DNA of 64,000 nucleotides from Owenia fusiformis (lineage: Eukaryota > Annelida > Polychaeta > Sabellida > Oweniidae), in NCBI GenBank assembly GCA_903813345.2, contig CAIIXF020000003.1:28783248-28847247 (forward strand). Direction: 5' to 3'. Below, in pieces: positions 24,953 to 36,600 of the stretch; position 1 is the stretch's first letter, and each line of letters begins with the position of its first letter. The notes under the pieces were generated by a model. It had not been told where the DNA came from, did no database searches, and worked only from the letters and a program-made list of their open reading frames with translations. Made by a program: the position numbers and the translations under genes.

Positions 24953-27900
24953 GTGAGTTATTTGTGAATTTCTGCTTAACTAAACATATTTTCAGTGCAA
25001 TTTATATTTATTGGCGAGTATGTACCCCTCTAGTTATATATTTTCTTTTAATCAAAAACTGGCAATGAATGAATATTTGTCCAAGGTTAAAGTTTTAAAT
25101 AATTAAAGTGTATCAGAAAAAAAGTATCTATAACCATGCTTTGTGAAAATTCTTTATTTCTCAAAACCAAGTTTTGACCATTTAAAGCTAATATGTGTAT
25201 GTACACACATGTATTGCATATCTGTATTTCAGGTAATGGTCCATCTGCACTGACGCTATCATATCTCCTGGCAGGGAACAGGTGCTATTATAATGGCAAT
25301 CCGCACCCTAATGAGTTCCTGGGATACAAACTTGATGAAAATAGAGACCAATCTCTAATTGAGCAGGTACTGCTTTTTCTAAATACTTTATTGGTCCTTT
25401 TCAGTCATATATGATCCATTCCATTCAATAAGTACATATCTGTCTTTCATCGTTGATCTTAAAATTTGCTTTCATACACTCCCCTCCATAAGTTTGGCAA
25501 CTGAAAGTCCCCATTCAGATCATTTATCAAATCCTCTTTATATTTGGTGATTTAAAAAATCATCAAATTTGTAATGAATTTCTGAGCTACATGTAATCTA
25601 ATTTACAAACAAATTTAGGATTGAAATATTGAGTCTTTGATATGCCAATCCAATAAAAATTTCTAGTTGCCAAACTTGTGGTGGGAGTGTATGTTGTGCC
25701 ATACAGAATCTTAAAATAAGTGTGAGGCAAACGAAGACCAATGGACTGAATTCCTAACACTTGTCTTCAGTCCCACTGTATTTGTGTGAGTAAATATTTG
25801 TCTGTAACATTTTGGCTATGTCTACAGAATCAGTAGTTGGCCATTGAGTTGCCTCTATTGCTTAGTAATACAGAACAATATAGAGTATATAATAGTTACA
25901 TAATGTTTGTTAAGATAATCAATAATGCTGTGATAATTGATAATGAACATTATATAAACTGGCTTTCAGTTAAAGGAAACAATTAAGAATATTGATTCAC
26001 TTTCATATAACATATAACATTATTTAGTATGTATATACCTCAATAAAGTAACATGTATTGTTAGTAATATACCATTGGACAGGAAGACACTTCTCTTGTG
26101 TATTATATGCCACTCACGTTTCTGAATAAAATTTTAGTAATCCTAGTACTTGTAAGTTTATGGTGTCATGTCAAGGTCATGAACTTTCATGTCACGTTCG
26201 TGTCATGTCAAGTGAAATTCATGTCATGTCAAGTGAAATTCATGTCACATGTTCTACCAAACATGTAAACAAACCAGACAATTATCTATAACCTACATGA
26301 TATTCTGAATGTAGTTATTCAAAATCTTATATCTCAAATTGGCCATTGTTGACTGATTAAGGACATTGACATTTCAGAACCAATGTCTGAAATAAGTCTA
26401 GAATTTTTATTGCACTTTGAAAAAGTACTATATTGTCGTCATCTTGCGTTGATGGGCAGACATGCGGGTGGGTGGTTGGGTAGGTGAGCGCACACCGCAT
26501 ATATCGAATCTTGTTATGATTTTAGACTTAACTGTTATGAATGTCATGTTGTATCTCATGTGTGATTTGCGCAAGACTTTATTCCTATATTTTGATTAAG
26601 TTTTCCCTTGATATTTACAGAACAGGCATTAATTTGAGAATATTTCTCTGAAGGTGCTTATAAAACTTCATAAGAGTGTGATGTAATATTAATAAGTCAT
26701 AAAATCAACAGATAAAGTTCAACATACTCTTAGATAGGATATCACAGTCGTTATGAAATTATGTTGATACAATGCCAGGAACAAAATACTGATAAATAGA
26801 AAAATAAGAATGTCAGGTCAATTCCTGAGATGCAAAAAGACGTGTGACAGAGTAACATGTGTGGTACAGAGAGTGGAATTGGCTTGTCTGAAATAGGATT
26901 TTAAGATTGGGAAACTGACCTTGGCTTTATATTTTAGTAGTTATCCAATTGATAAATATGACTACACACTGAACCTTAAATCTTCAGAATAGGTAAATTT
27001 ATGATTTATAAAAGCCTTTCAATGAACTTAGGTTTCTTATTTCTTGATCTGTTTTTACACAATTCTGTAAAATTATTGAAAGCAGGATCAATATGCTAAG
27101 TCTAAGTATAAATTTGGCAAATATTCTTACTTCAGATCAGATATTTTGGATAAACAAGTATATCAAGTATTTTGCATAAGCACTAATAAATTATTTCAAT
27201 TTCACAATTTCAAAAGTCATAATTGGTTTTTGTTTTATCTAAATGAGCCCCATCTTCATTTATGTGCACTGACACATCAACAAGCAAACCCACACATCAT
27301 CTATACTCTGATATGAAGATTTTGAACAACCCTCGTATTTTATTTTCAGTTGAAGATTTTGAACAACCTTCGTATTTTATTTTCAGTTGAAGATTTTGAA
27401 CAACCCTCATATTTTATTTTCAGGATCTCGAATATTTGAGTGCTGGACTAGAAGGGAGGTCCTCTAACCCAGTTGCAATACTTTTTGATAATCTCACACA
27501 CCCAGATGCCGATTTTGGTACAGAGCTGCCATCTTTATTAGAATGGAAGAAACACGAAGAGCAGGCCATTCCACATGTTGTCTTGGGGCGGGGACCACCA
27601 GGGGGCGCTTGGCAGGTTAGTCAATAATTGTTAGCAACTTCAAAATAAATATTTTTGCTGGCATTGATCAGTTCAATATTCTTTTATTTTACTAATTTGA
27701 ATGTTTTCTTATAATGTAATTGTGGCAATATCACAAAATAAAAATTTCATGAGTCCAATATTTTATAAAAACAGCCCTAATCATAATATTTGCAGGCTCG
27801 TGCAAACCCCAAAATGCTTTTACCAGGGTGGAAATATGACCTTGGCACAAGACAAATGACTGGTCTCAATAAAAATATATCCTTGTTTCAAAGTGTGAAA

Positions 27901-30536
27901 GCAAATTATCTAGACATGTTTTTTCAACAATGCTGTGACAACAAAATATTTTGACTGGTCTGAAAAGTGTTAACCAAGAATGTGTTTTGCACCCTGGCAT
28001 AAAATGCTTATGCCACACTTATGCCTATATGCGCCAATTTTATGCATGTATTCTTTGGCATATGCACCAATTTCCTAAATGAATTCGATTCAATAGCTAG
28101 TAAATTGTCTTTCCGAAGTAGACTCGGTGATATAAGCTGAATTTTAATAGTGCATACCTTAAACTAAAACGTACCAAAACCAAATTATAAGTTTTTATTT
28201 GAATATTACAGGCTGTGAAGTTTGTTAAAGTAAAGCTATTATTAAAGATAACTACTCATGTCAATAATGGTAAAATCACAGGTTTTCATAGCCATGTAAC
28301 TGTGTGTGGTAATATAAACCATAAATGTTTTTGGCAAGGCATATGTTTTCTCAAATATTTTATGAAGATGAGTACACAGCTGTTAGGTATTGTTGACAGC
28401 AGACCAATTTGATGTAAAACATGAAGTTCTTCGCTTGGTTCATAAATTTTCTGATCTACTTAAGGTTTTGTGTTAAAGGTTTGACTCCTCCAAACTGTAA
28501 ATATTTCTCTATGTACATGTGTAGTTCAGTTTACAGTAAAACCTGTCTTAGTGAACACCTCTCTCTAGTGAACACCTGTCCCTAGTGGACACCCTTCCTA
28601 CGCACATAGTCCACTGACTTCTGTATAAATTACCCTCTCTTTAGTGAACACCTACCTACAGTGAACGTTTTTTCTTGGCAAAAAAATGTTCACTATACAC
28701 AAGTTTTACTGTATATTATTAGTCTATTCGTCAACAGTTTTGAACAAATGAAAATGAACATTCATCTAAGCTAATGCTAATATCAAATTTATGGGGGGTC
28801 TGAACTGATAATTTATACCATTGATCTTGTCTCTTGTTTTTGCCTTGCTTTTTACACCCTGTGATTCCAGAGAATTGGGTGTTATTTTTGAAATGGGTTC
28901 CGTGCTTGATTATATTAGTCATAACTACTCAATTAAACTAACTTATCAGACATCTCTACTTCTGCTGAAAAATATATTATCTGTCTTGTAGATGATGGAG
29001 GGTTCTATGCAGACATTGAGTCTTGGAAATTGGATGGAACTACCAGGTCTTCCCTTCAAACAGTGGCTTGCTGACCATAGAATGTACGTATAGAATATAC
29101 AGGATGGGCTAAAATTTGGTACCCATTCTGATTGTACACTACTACAATTAGGGTAACAATATTATGGTCCACTCTGTATGGAATGTATATTTCAATATTA
29201 TAGTCTATTAGATTTTATGTGCAATCTTTTCAAAAAGCATGCCAATCTTTTCCTCACAATTCTTATTGAATATTTTTTATGCAGCACTACATTTACTTAA
29301 ATTGAAGGGACATCCACATTTTTAATTTTTGTAAAAAATATATGAAATGATTATCCTCAAGTCAGAGCTGTTGAAAATGGAGTGATAAGAACAGTTGAGA
29401 ATAGGCATGGCATGGAATGATGAAAACAGAATGTAATGTATAAAATTATCACATTTTTCTCTAAACTTACTCTTTACCCTTTTCTCCGAAATGTATTGAT
29501 TTGATTGATTCACAAAATATTTTAATAATATTTAACTTTTTTCAGAAGCACACCGGTTCTATTGAACAATAAATCAAGCAAGCACGATAGAGCCAGTATG
29601 AATGATGTTAAAAATTACTATGAGGCATACGTCAGCGAAAACAAGTTAGAAAAATATTTCCAAAACAATACAATTGTGACCTCGGTACAGCGTGTCGTAA
29701 ATCGTGATGAGCATGAAATTGACTCTGAGAGCGGGGAAGTGATGTCTAGCAGTTGTAATGGTCAAATATGGGAAGTAAGGGGATACCACCTGAACGAGGA
29801 AATGTGCATGGGTTTCTGCTACCGATCACGTAACGTTGTCATAGCGACAGGTACTTACGACATTCCAAATAAACTTGGCTTACCTGGCGAGAATCAACAC
29901 GAGTATATTTTACACTCCATTGCTGAACTGGAGAAAGTAATTGAATCGGGCGAATTGCGTCCAGATTCTAGTCCCCTTGCAGTTGTGGGGGCGGGACTAA
30001 GTGCGGCCGATGGGATCCTAACTGCCAAATCTATGGGTATACCAGTGAAGCATATTTGTAGAAGGCATTGCGATGACCCAATGTTGATATATAACAAACT
30101 GCCATCTGCGCTCTATCCTGAATACCATCAGGTTTTACGCATGATGAAAAATGAGGAAAAACACGAGGGTTACGAATGCTTCCCAAAGCACCGTATATTG
30201 GATCTAATGCAGGATAATAAAATACTGATATCTGGTGACGGTTCACCATGCGACAGAATTCTCGAGGTGTCCTACCTCTTGGTTCTGATTGGCTCGCGGC
30301 CTGATTTATCATTCCTGCCAAATGAGGGGAAGGATCTAGGTATCGTGCCAAACTGTGCGATTCATTGTAAACACAATCCCATTGATGTGGATCCGTATAG
30401 TTATCAAAGCGTACATGAGCCTGGACTCTTTGCGATGGGACCAATTGTCGGAGATAATTTCGTCAGATTTCTACGCGGTGGAGCTCTCGGAATAGCAAGC
30501 ACCTTGTACAAGAACCAATCATCAGACAAGCTGTAA
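24874..30536 (+). CDS. OSGIN-family flavoprotein-like growth inhibitor, 5 coding exons, 495 aa
   Basis: Oxidative stress induced growth inhibitor (OSGIN/OKL38) family. Vertebrate members are stress-induced proteins linked to growth arrest and apoptosis; their fold resembles flavin monooxygenases. The conceptual protein joins 24874-24952, 25233-25366, 27424-27615, 28992-29083 and 29546-30536, with all splice phases consistent. Its 495 aa is close to human OSGIN2 (about 505). Visible motifs are an N-terminal FAD-type dinucleotide loop, VVVIGNGPSA, at residues 23-32; GRGPPGGAW at 126-134; a VIATG motif at 264-268; and a second loop, VVGAGLSAADG, at 312-322. The first ATG in a fair context is 24874; there is no in-frame ATG just upstream. 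It converges on DYNC1LI. The biochemical activity cannot be settled from sequence. Confidence 0.93.
25233..25366 (+). CDS. OSGIN coding exon 2
   Basis: Completes Gly27 and encodes residues 28-71, beginning NGPSALTLSYLLAG, the rest of the dinucleotide loop and first helix. Acceptor TATTTCAG; donor GTACTG. Confidence 0.9.
26170..26255. repeat. Short tandem repeat (CATGTCAAGTGAAATT)
   Basis: ATTCATGTCATGTCAAGTGAA recurs with variants over about 85 bp in OSGIN intron 2. The rest of that intron shows nothing recognisable. Confidence 0.6.
27314..27424 (+). repeat. 37-bp unit repeated three times across a splice acceptor
   Basis: Units start at 27314, 27351 and 27388. Each reads TGAAGATTTTGAACAACC, then a pyrimidine tract and TTTTCAG. 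They differ at only two or three positions. Each ends in a usable AG (27349, 27386, 27423); the third joins OSGIN exon 3. Confidence 0.95.
27424..27615 (+). CDS. OSGIN coding exon 3
   Basis: Encodes residues 72-135, from DLEYLSAGLEG to GPPGGAWQ, in phase 0 at both ends. Its acceptor is the last of three tandem copies of the same 37-bp sequence; only this copy keeps the reading frame. Confidence 0.9.
28534..28711. mobile_element. Mariner-type MITE, 178 bp, in OSGIN intron 3
   Basis: The left end CAGTAAAACCTGTC and right end ACAAGTTTTACTG are imperfect complements flanked by TA. The interior repeats AGTGAACACCT. It belongs to the same broad family as the elements at 18603, 33412 and 56019. Confidence 0.75.
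28992..29083 (+). CDS. OSGIN coding exon 4
   Basis: Encodes residues 136-165 and two bases of Ile166, including LGNWMELPGLPFKQW, a block recognisable in OSGIN proteins. Acceptor TCTTGTAG; donor GTACGT. Confidence 0.88.
29546..30536 (+). CDS. OSGIN coding exon 5 (terminal)
   Basis: Encodes residues 166-495, about two thirds of the protein, in one exon ending TAA at 30534-30536. It holds the VIATG motif, the second GxGxSA loop and a C-terminal RGGALGIAS segment typical of the end of flavoprotein-like folds. Codon use is more balanced than in the surrounding AT-rich DNA, which supports coding. Confidence 0.93.
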
Positions 30537-30879
30537 TTGATTGTGGGTCCTAACAATTGAATGCAGATCCTCGCATATTATGCTGGCCCTTAGAAATATA
30601 AGCTGGTGTTTACAAAGAAAATATGGTATATCAGCATGGTTGATGAAATGGTGTACCCCATTAACATGCATAAAAGAAGGAACATACTGTATACTTCATT
30701 ATATCATGTACATTATGATTTGGGCTACCGTATTTCGAACTATTTTTCTCTAATATAAAGCAAGAAGACGGGGGACATGAGAACATGCACAAGTGCAACA
30801 AAATAATTATCTGTCTCACACACTCTTAGAGGTCACATGATACTCATATTTTGCAGTGCATTTTACAAAAACATGTTAT

Positions 30880-32840
30880 TTCATCGTGATTATTCAATGA
30901 CTATGCACAATTCAAGATTAATATATAATTATGTGCAGTACAATATAAAGGGAGACCTGCATTCATGTATAATATGATTGATAGATGATCATGTAGAATA
31001 CATGATTAATGTATTTTGATGTACATTACATGATTAATATACAACTATCCTATGGATACTAAATATATATGGCTATAATGGCACAAGATAATGTTGGTAT
31101 GCGCTAGTGTTGTCGCGATTAATCGATACATCGCGATATACATCGCCAAAGCTGATTCTGGCGATGCATCGATGTCTGAAACAAAACATCGATGTTTTAA
31201 AAAAAATTCATTTGCTAAAAATCACCCTTTCTTATCTTATTTTGACGCAAATCGCTTAACTTTCTCATGTCTTATTTCATTTCCCAATGTTTTCTGATAT
31301 TATTTCGCCTTAAAACTGTTTTAGCTAGTCGAAATGAACCATTAATCTAAAGAAAATTACTTTACTTTCATTTCACCGTTACTAGAAGTTCCCGGATGAA
31401 CCAGCGTTCTGTATTTTAGTGCTTTAGCGTTCGGTATTTCAGTGCACTTTTCTCGGACTTTTTCTCGATGTACATCGCGATGTGCATCGATGTTTACGAC
31501 TGAAAATTGCCGATGCATCGATGTACGATTATGGCACATCGCGACAACACTAGTATGCGCTGCTAAAGTTGTATCCAACTTATATGACCTGATATCCAAT
31601 CATATTTGATGGATATTTTTCATGAGTTTTCAATTAAATAGAACAAATTAAAAAATTGTACCAAAAATCATTGGATAATGAAAACATTGAAAATAATAGT
31701 GAACGTGATAACAATTAATTTAAGTTTTGTGACAGAGATCTTAAACAGCTTTGCGAGAACCAGAAAAATGCAAACACAGCAAAAATAGACTTCGGCTAGA
31801 ATTCTCTGAAATTTCTCTTGTGAAATCAAGGTGAAAAAAAACTAAATTTGATTTACACGGACACTAGCTGACACAAATTCATAGGATAAGTATGATATCC
31901 TATGTCTTTCTTGGGCTACCTTTTTTATCCACTCATTGATGGATAAAATGATATCCCTTAAGGAATCATAGGATATTATCCATGTGCATTACGTGATAAA
32001 TAATAAGACTCTGTCTTATACGATACAAACTACACTGTACATACAATGCCAAATTAATAGATAACTATGTACCATATGTGATTAATAGAAGACTATGTCC
32101 AGTTCATGATTATAAGGAAACAAAACATGATTAACAGATAACTATGTACAGGATAGTAATTAATTAATCAATAACTACATTACTAGATTAATCAATAAGT
32201 TTGTACAATATGTGATTAATAGATGAAAGGTGTTCAGTCCTTGATTAATGGATAACTATGTACAGTAAATAATGCATATACCATAATTATATACCAGTAA
32301 TTATGTACAGTTTTCAATCAATGAAAACTAATTGCACAGTACTAGATTAATTACTGACCACAGTATGTACACAGTACTAGATTAATTACTGACCACAGTA
32401 TGTATATTTGATGAATAGATGACTATGTTCAGTTCATGTCAGATAACTATTGACACCTAACTTGATTAATCGCCAACTATGTTCACTGTATGATTAAGAG
32501 ATGACAATGTTTAGTCCATGATTAATAGAAACTATACATGATTAATAGGAATTATACATGATTAATAGGAATTATACATGATTAATAGGAATTGGATATG
32601 ATTAACATATATTGTACATGTAAAAAAGAATGGACAGAATATGATTGAATGAAATGTATGTTGAGGAAGAGCATTACTAATGGATAACTATGTACAGTGC
32701 AGACCTATGTACCCAATACATGATTAAGATATATGAATATTTAGAATACATGATCATGATTATGAATTAAACACTATGTACAGTACATAATAAATGATTT
32801 ACACATATATATCCACAGTATGTGATTAATACCTCATACA
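30880..32840. repeat. Degenerate minisatellite (ATGATTAATAGATAACTATG)
   Basis: The phrase ATGATTAATAGATAACTATG followed by TACAGT, with many variants, recurs at irregular spacing of roughly 25-50 bp at 30880-31050 and 31990-32830. GGAATTATAC plus ATGATTAATA repeats tightly near 32530-32600. A hAT-type MITE lies between the two repeat blocks. Confidence 0.75.
31105..31552. mobile_element. hAT-type MITE, 448 bp, with 8-bp duplication
   Basis: Ends TAGTGTTGTCGCGA and its exact complement are flanked by the direct repeat GTATGCGC (31097-31104 and 31553-31560), the 8-bp duplication expected of hAT. Subterminal regions are rich in CATCGATG and ACATCGCGATGT palindromes. No transposase frame; the short frames on either strand are incidental. 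Confidence 0.92.
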
Positions 32841-33394
32841 CTTTTTCATTCTTTTTCATATTATTGTAAAATTGTAATTTAAACACAATCAAAGGTAGGG
32901 CATGAATTTAACTCAGGTAATTCATATGATGAAGTACATACGCACTTAGAAGTACAAATCTAGTGAGGTTTGACTTGAAGTTGTGTAGTTTACATGTTAG
33001 GTCTTTATGAACAGTATGTCTCTTTGGCTTGCTTCCAAATCCTATCTCGACAAAGTTTCTTCTTGGTTTCTTTATGATCACTTTTCTTTCATTATGACAT
33101 TTGTAAACCAAAAATAAATGAAAAATTGTCTAAATGACCTGATCTAATTTCTCAAAAAATCTGCTAAACTGTCACCTGACGATTGAGGCCTTACAGACAC
33201 TACAAGTGATTCTTTATTTGATAATTGATGAGAAGCTTATCTGAGTATTATGATAACTTGAACTTCATGAGTTTAAAATAACAAAAAACCTTGACAGATA
33301 CACAAGAATTTAAAGATAATATATTCATTAACATTATTTAAGTTGTATCATGTTATTAGGTCAAGTTGTGAAATGTAAATGTAGAGTGGAAATA

Positions 33395-33675
33395 GTCAAG
33401 AATAAAAAAAAGTACAATGAAACCTGTAAAGTGGAACACCCTATAGAGTGGAAATATTCAAGAATAAAAACAGTACAATGAAACCTGTAAAGTGGAACAC
33501 CCTGTAGAGTGGAAATAATCAAGAATAAAAAAGTACAATGAACACCTCTGTTAGTGGAACACTTTTCAGAGTCCCAAGACCAACTGACTTAATGAACCTT
33601 TATAAGTGTAACACCTCCCACATGAAACACTTTAGCGCAACCAAGGGTGTTCCACTTAGACAGGTTTTGCTGTTG
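33395..33675. mobile_element. MITE with triplicated 5' segment
   Basis: A roughly 68-bp unit with AATGAAACCTGTAAAGTGGA, AACACCCT and TAGAGTGGAAAT recurs about three times at 33380-33545. The right end, TTCCACTTAGACAGGTTTTGC, is the complement of the left terminal motif. It belongs to the CAGTRAAACCTGTC family seen elsewhere in the window. Confidence 0.65.
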
Positions 33676-33679
33676 ATAC

Positions 33680-36600
33680 TCTTCTCTATAGAAATGCCGG
33701 AAACACTACAAAATATTTTCATGTTGGTACAGAGTATACGACTTGAGGTTTGGGGTAATTGCATTTTTGTAAATTAAGAAAAAATATTTCCCATGTCATG
33801 ATGATGATTTTTTGTAGACTTAGATGATTGAAAGCATCTGGATTTACTGAAGATGTGATAATTATGTAGATACATGTATTTATTAATAACACAACAATCA
33901 ATGTTCAGGGCTGATGATATGATATGTTCTAGTATAAATCTGAGTCTGCAGTCAGTGCACAGCCCTGAGTAAGCAAGGGTATAACATACAGATTTGTGTA
34001 AAATCCTCCAGGGAGTATACAATGGTTTTTGCCCTAGTTGGTCAAGTTGGTCACTAAACAATCATAATTTCATTAAATAAGCACTTACTGAAGCAAGCTG
34101 ACTGCTTTCATATAATAATACCTTGTAGTCAAAATAACAAATTCATAGTTCAGATTCGGTTACAATCGATGAATGGAATACTGCATTAGCCATGTTATAT
34201 GAGCTTATTTCTCAGAGTTGTGTATTTGACTGGTTGTAATGTAAGTGTCACAAAATATTTTGGAGTAATTATGGAGAAATTAGTTTGTTATTTTTCATAT
34301 GATGTATATATGCACTCTTTTAATGTATATATACTTTGTGTCTTTTTCTTTTATTTTGAATGTCTGCTAATGTTTTATGATTTTACTAATTGTTCTAACT
34401 AGAAAACCATTGACTACAATTACACGAACAGTGATTGTCTTAATTGTAAGTTCTGACGGTTTCAAAAACAGACTATTGTATACTTTTGATGTGATAGTAC
34501 ATGTCTAATTTATAGGACATAGAAAATTAACATTTGTTTTTTGAATGTCAAATGAATTACAATTGCACACTTCTGTATATGCATGTAATTGGGTAGACTG
34601 GACGCTACAGGGTCTTGATATTGAGAAATGTTTTTAACACAATGAAGATGTACTAAATGATGACCTTATACATTGGCAATTTGACTCAGTGGTATAGCTA
34701 AAACACTAACCAAGATGCTGTAAAACAGTCTTGTTAACACTATTTGAAACTTTCCCTTTTCAACACATTTTAAATGGAAACACATTTCTCTGTATATACC
34801 AATGGTATTTAAACATTTTACTGCCAATTATAATATTGATAAAGGTGGTCTATTTTTGTGTGTCACTATTGCATTTACAATTATTTATAATAATTATTTA
34901 AAAAATGACAAGGTAGATTCTATTGTAATCATACACAAGTACATTAAGTTTCATTATACTTTATATGATTTTACTAATGTATTTTTATGACGAAACTGAT
35001 AAGATATAATATTTAAGCCAAAATATAAATGTTCATTCCATGGGATTTTGCAATTTTTAACATGGAAATCATGTACCAACTAAGGAGATTTTTTGTGTAG
35101 TTTCTCCCAAAATTTCACCAATTCTGTTTTTAATGGTGGAAATCTTAATAAATTGAGACAAATCTGGTATTGTAAGACATTCATTTATATGAATATATGT
35201 AACAATTGTGAATGTAAAATAGTTATTTTTCTTCTTGTCATGACAAAGATGACATGGCACTATAACAGAGCATTGTAACATTTCTTAAGTTGAAAATGGA
35301 AGTAAAATTGATTTGCATCAGTGTCAGTCCTGATTTGAAGAGGGAATACGTAATAAGTTAAATTCTCATTTTGTCTAATTGTTTGAAATTGTATTTAAGA
35401 TAGTCTTGGTTATATTTTTTCAAAATAAATAATTTAAATCAACTCAGATGTTTTGTTATTTACTTTCTACCTGGGGGGGGGGGGGGGTCAGAGAATGAAA
35501 GCCATAGCTTCCTGTATGTAAACTCTCCTCCTTCCTAAGTTTGGGAGCTGGAAATCCACTTTTCGACCACTTATCAAAGAGTGTTTATCTTTGGAGATTT
35601 AAAGAAATCAGTCATTTTCCATTGACTTTCATGTTATATGGAACCCTCGCTGAATAAGGAATTTATATCAGCTACAAGGAAGAATTCTAGATAGTATGGA
35701 ACGTGTTTTATATACAAGTTGGCGTGCCATAATACAAGTTGTAATGTACAAGGTGCCTCAAAACAATCAATGTATCAAACAGAATCAACAGAAAATACAA
35801 TATGTATGTATTTTTAATATTTTTTATTTCACTTTTTCATTTTTATTTTTGTTTGGCATTTTTATATTGGATGATATTCACTGTACAGTACATACCTATA
35901 TTACAAAATATGCATACACATAATATTAGTATCTTTATACAAAGCATGATTAACATCTTAGGAGGTTAGGTTAATCCCAATGTAAATTGAGCCCAACAGC
36001 ACGGGACTATGGGATAAACATACCTCCTTTGGGTAGAATTGCTTTTGATTGGTGCTAAAAGCACATACAATCGGATCATGAATCTTTTGAGAAGCAGATC
36101 AATTTCGGCAAGCTGATCACTTTTTTAAAGTAAAGCCTTGAAATTGAACTTTGAGATGAGAAAAATTTTCATCTTGATTAAATGTCTAAATCTGAATTGC
36201 AGGAGTATTTTTACAAGAACACAATTTTAAGTTGTACTTAGTCCATTTACATGTACTTTACTGAATTAAAGCTAAATTGTAGAATATCCACTTGTAAGGT
36301 TACCACAATTAGTTAAGAACTTTGGGACAACCCTTGTACACTTTCTTTAATCATATTTGCAAAATATTGAAGAAGTCTAAAAATTTGATACAGCCAAATT
36401 TCAAAAGACAGATTAAACCAAGTATATAGCAAATGACACTGACTCTTAAACTGAGACTCAACATTTGCATCAGACTTTGGCAAATATATGTGTTTGCATC
36501 TCATTTGATTCGTAAAATCATGACTGGGACTTTAATTCTTCCATTTAAACTAGAACAAGCAATTATTTTCAGCAATATTTAAGAATGTAAAAAACCCTTT

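Noticed and set aside
30031-30444. 137-codon frame on the minus strand
   Set aside because: Shadow of OSGIN exon 5, where the + strand frame has clear family motifs.
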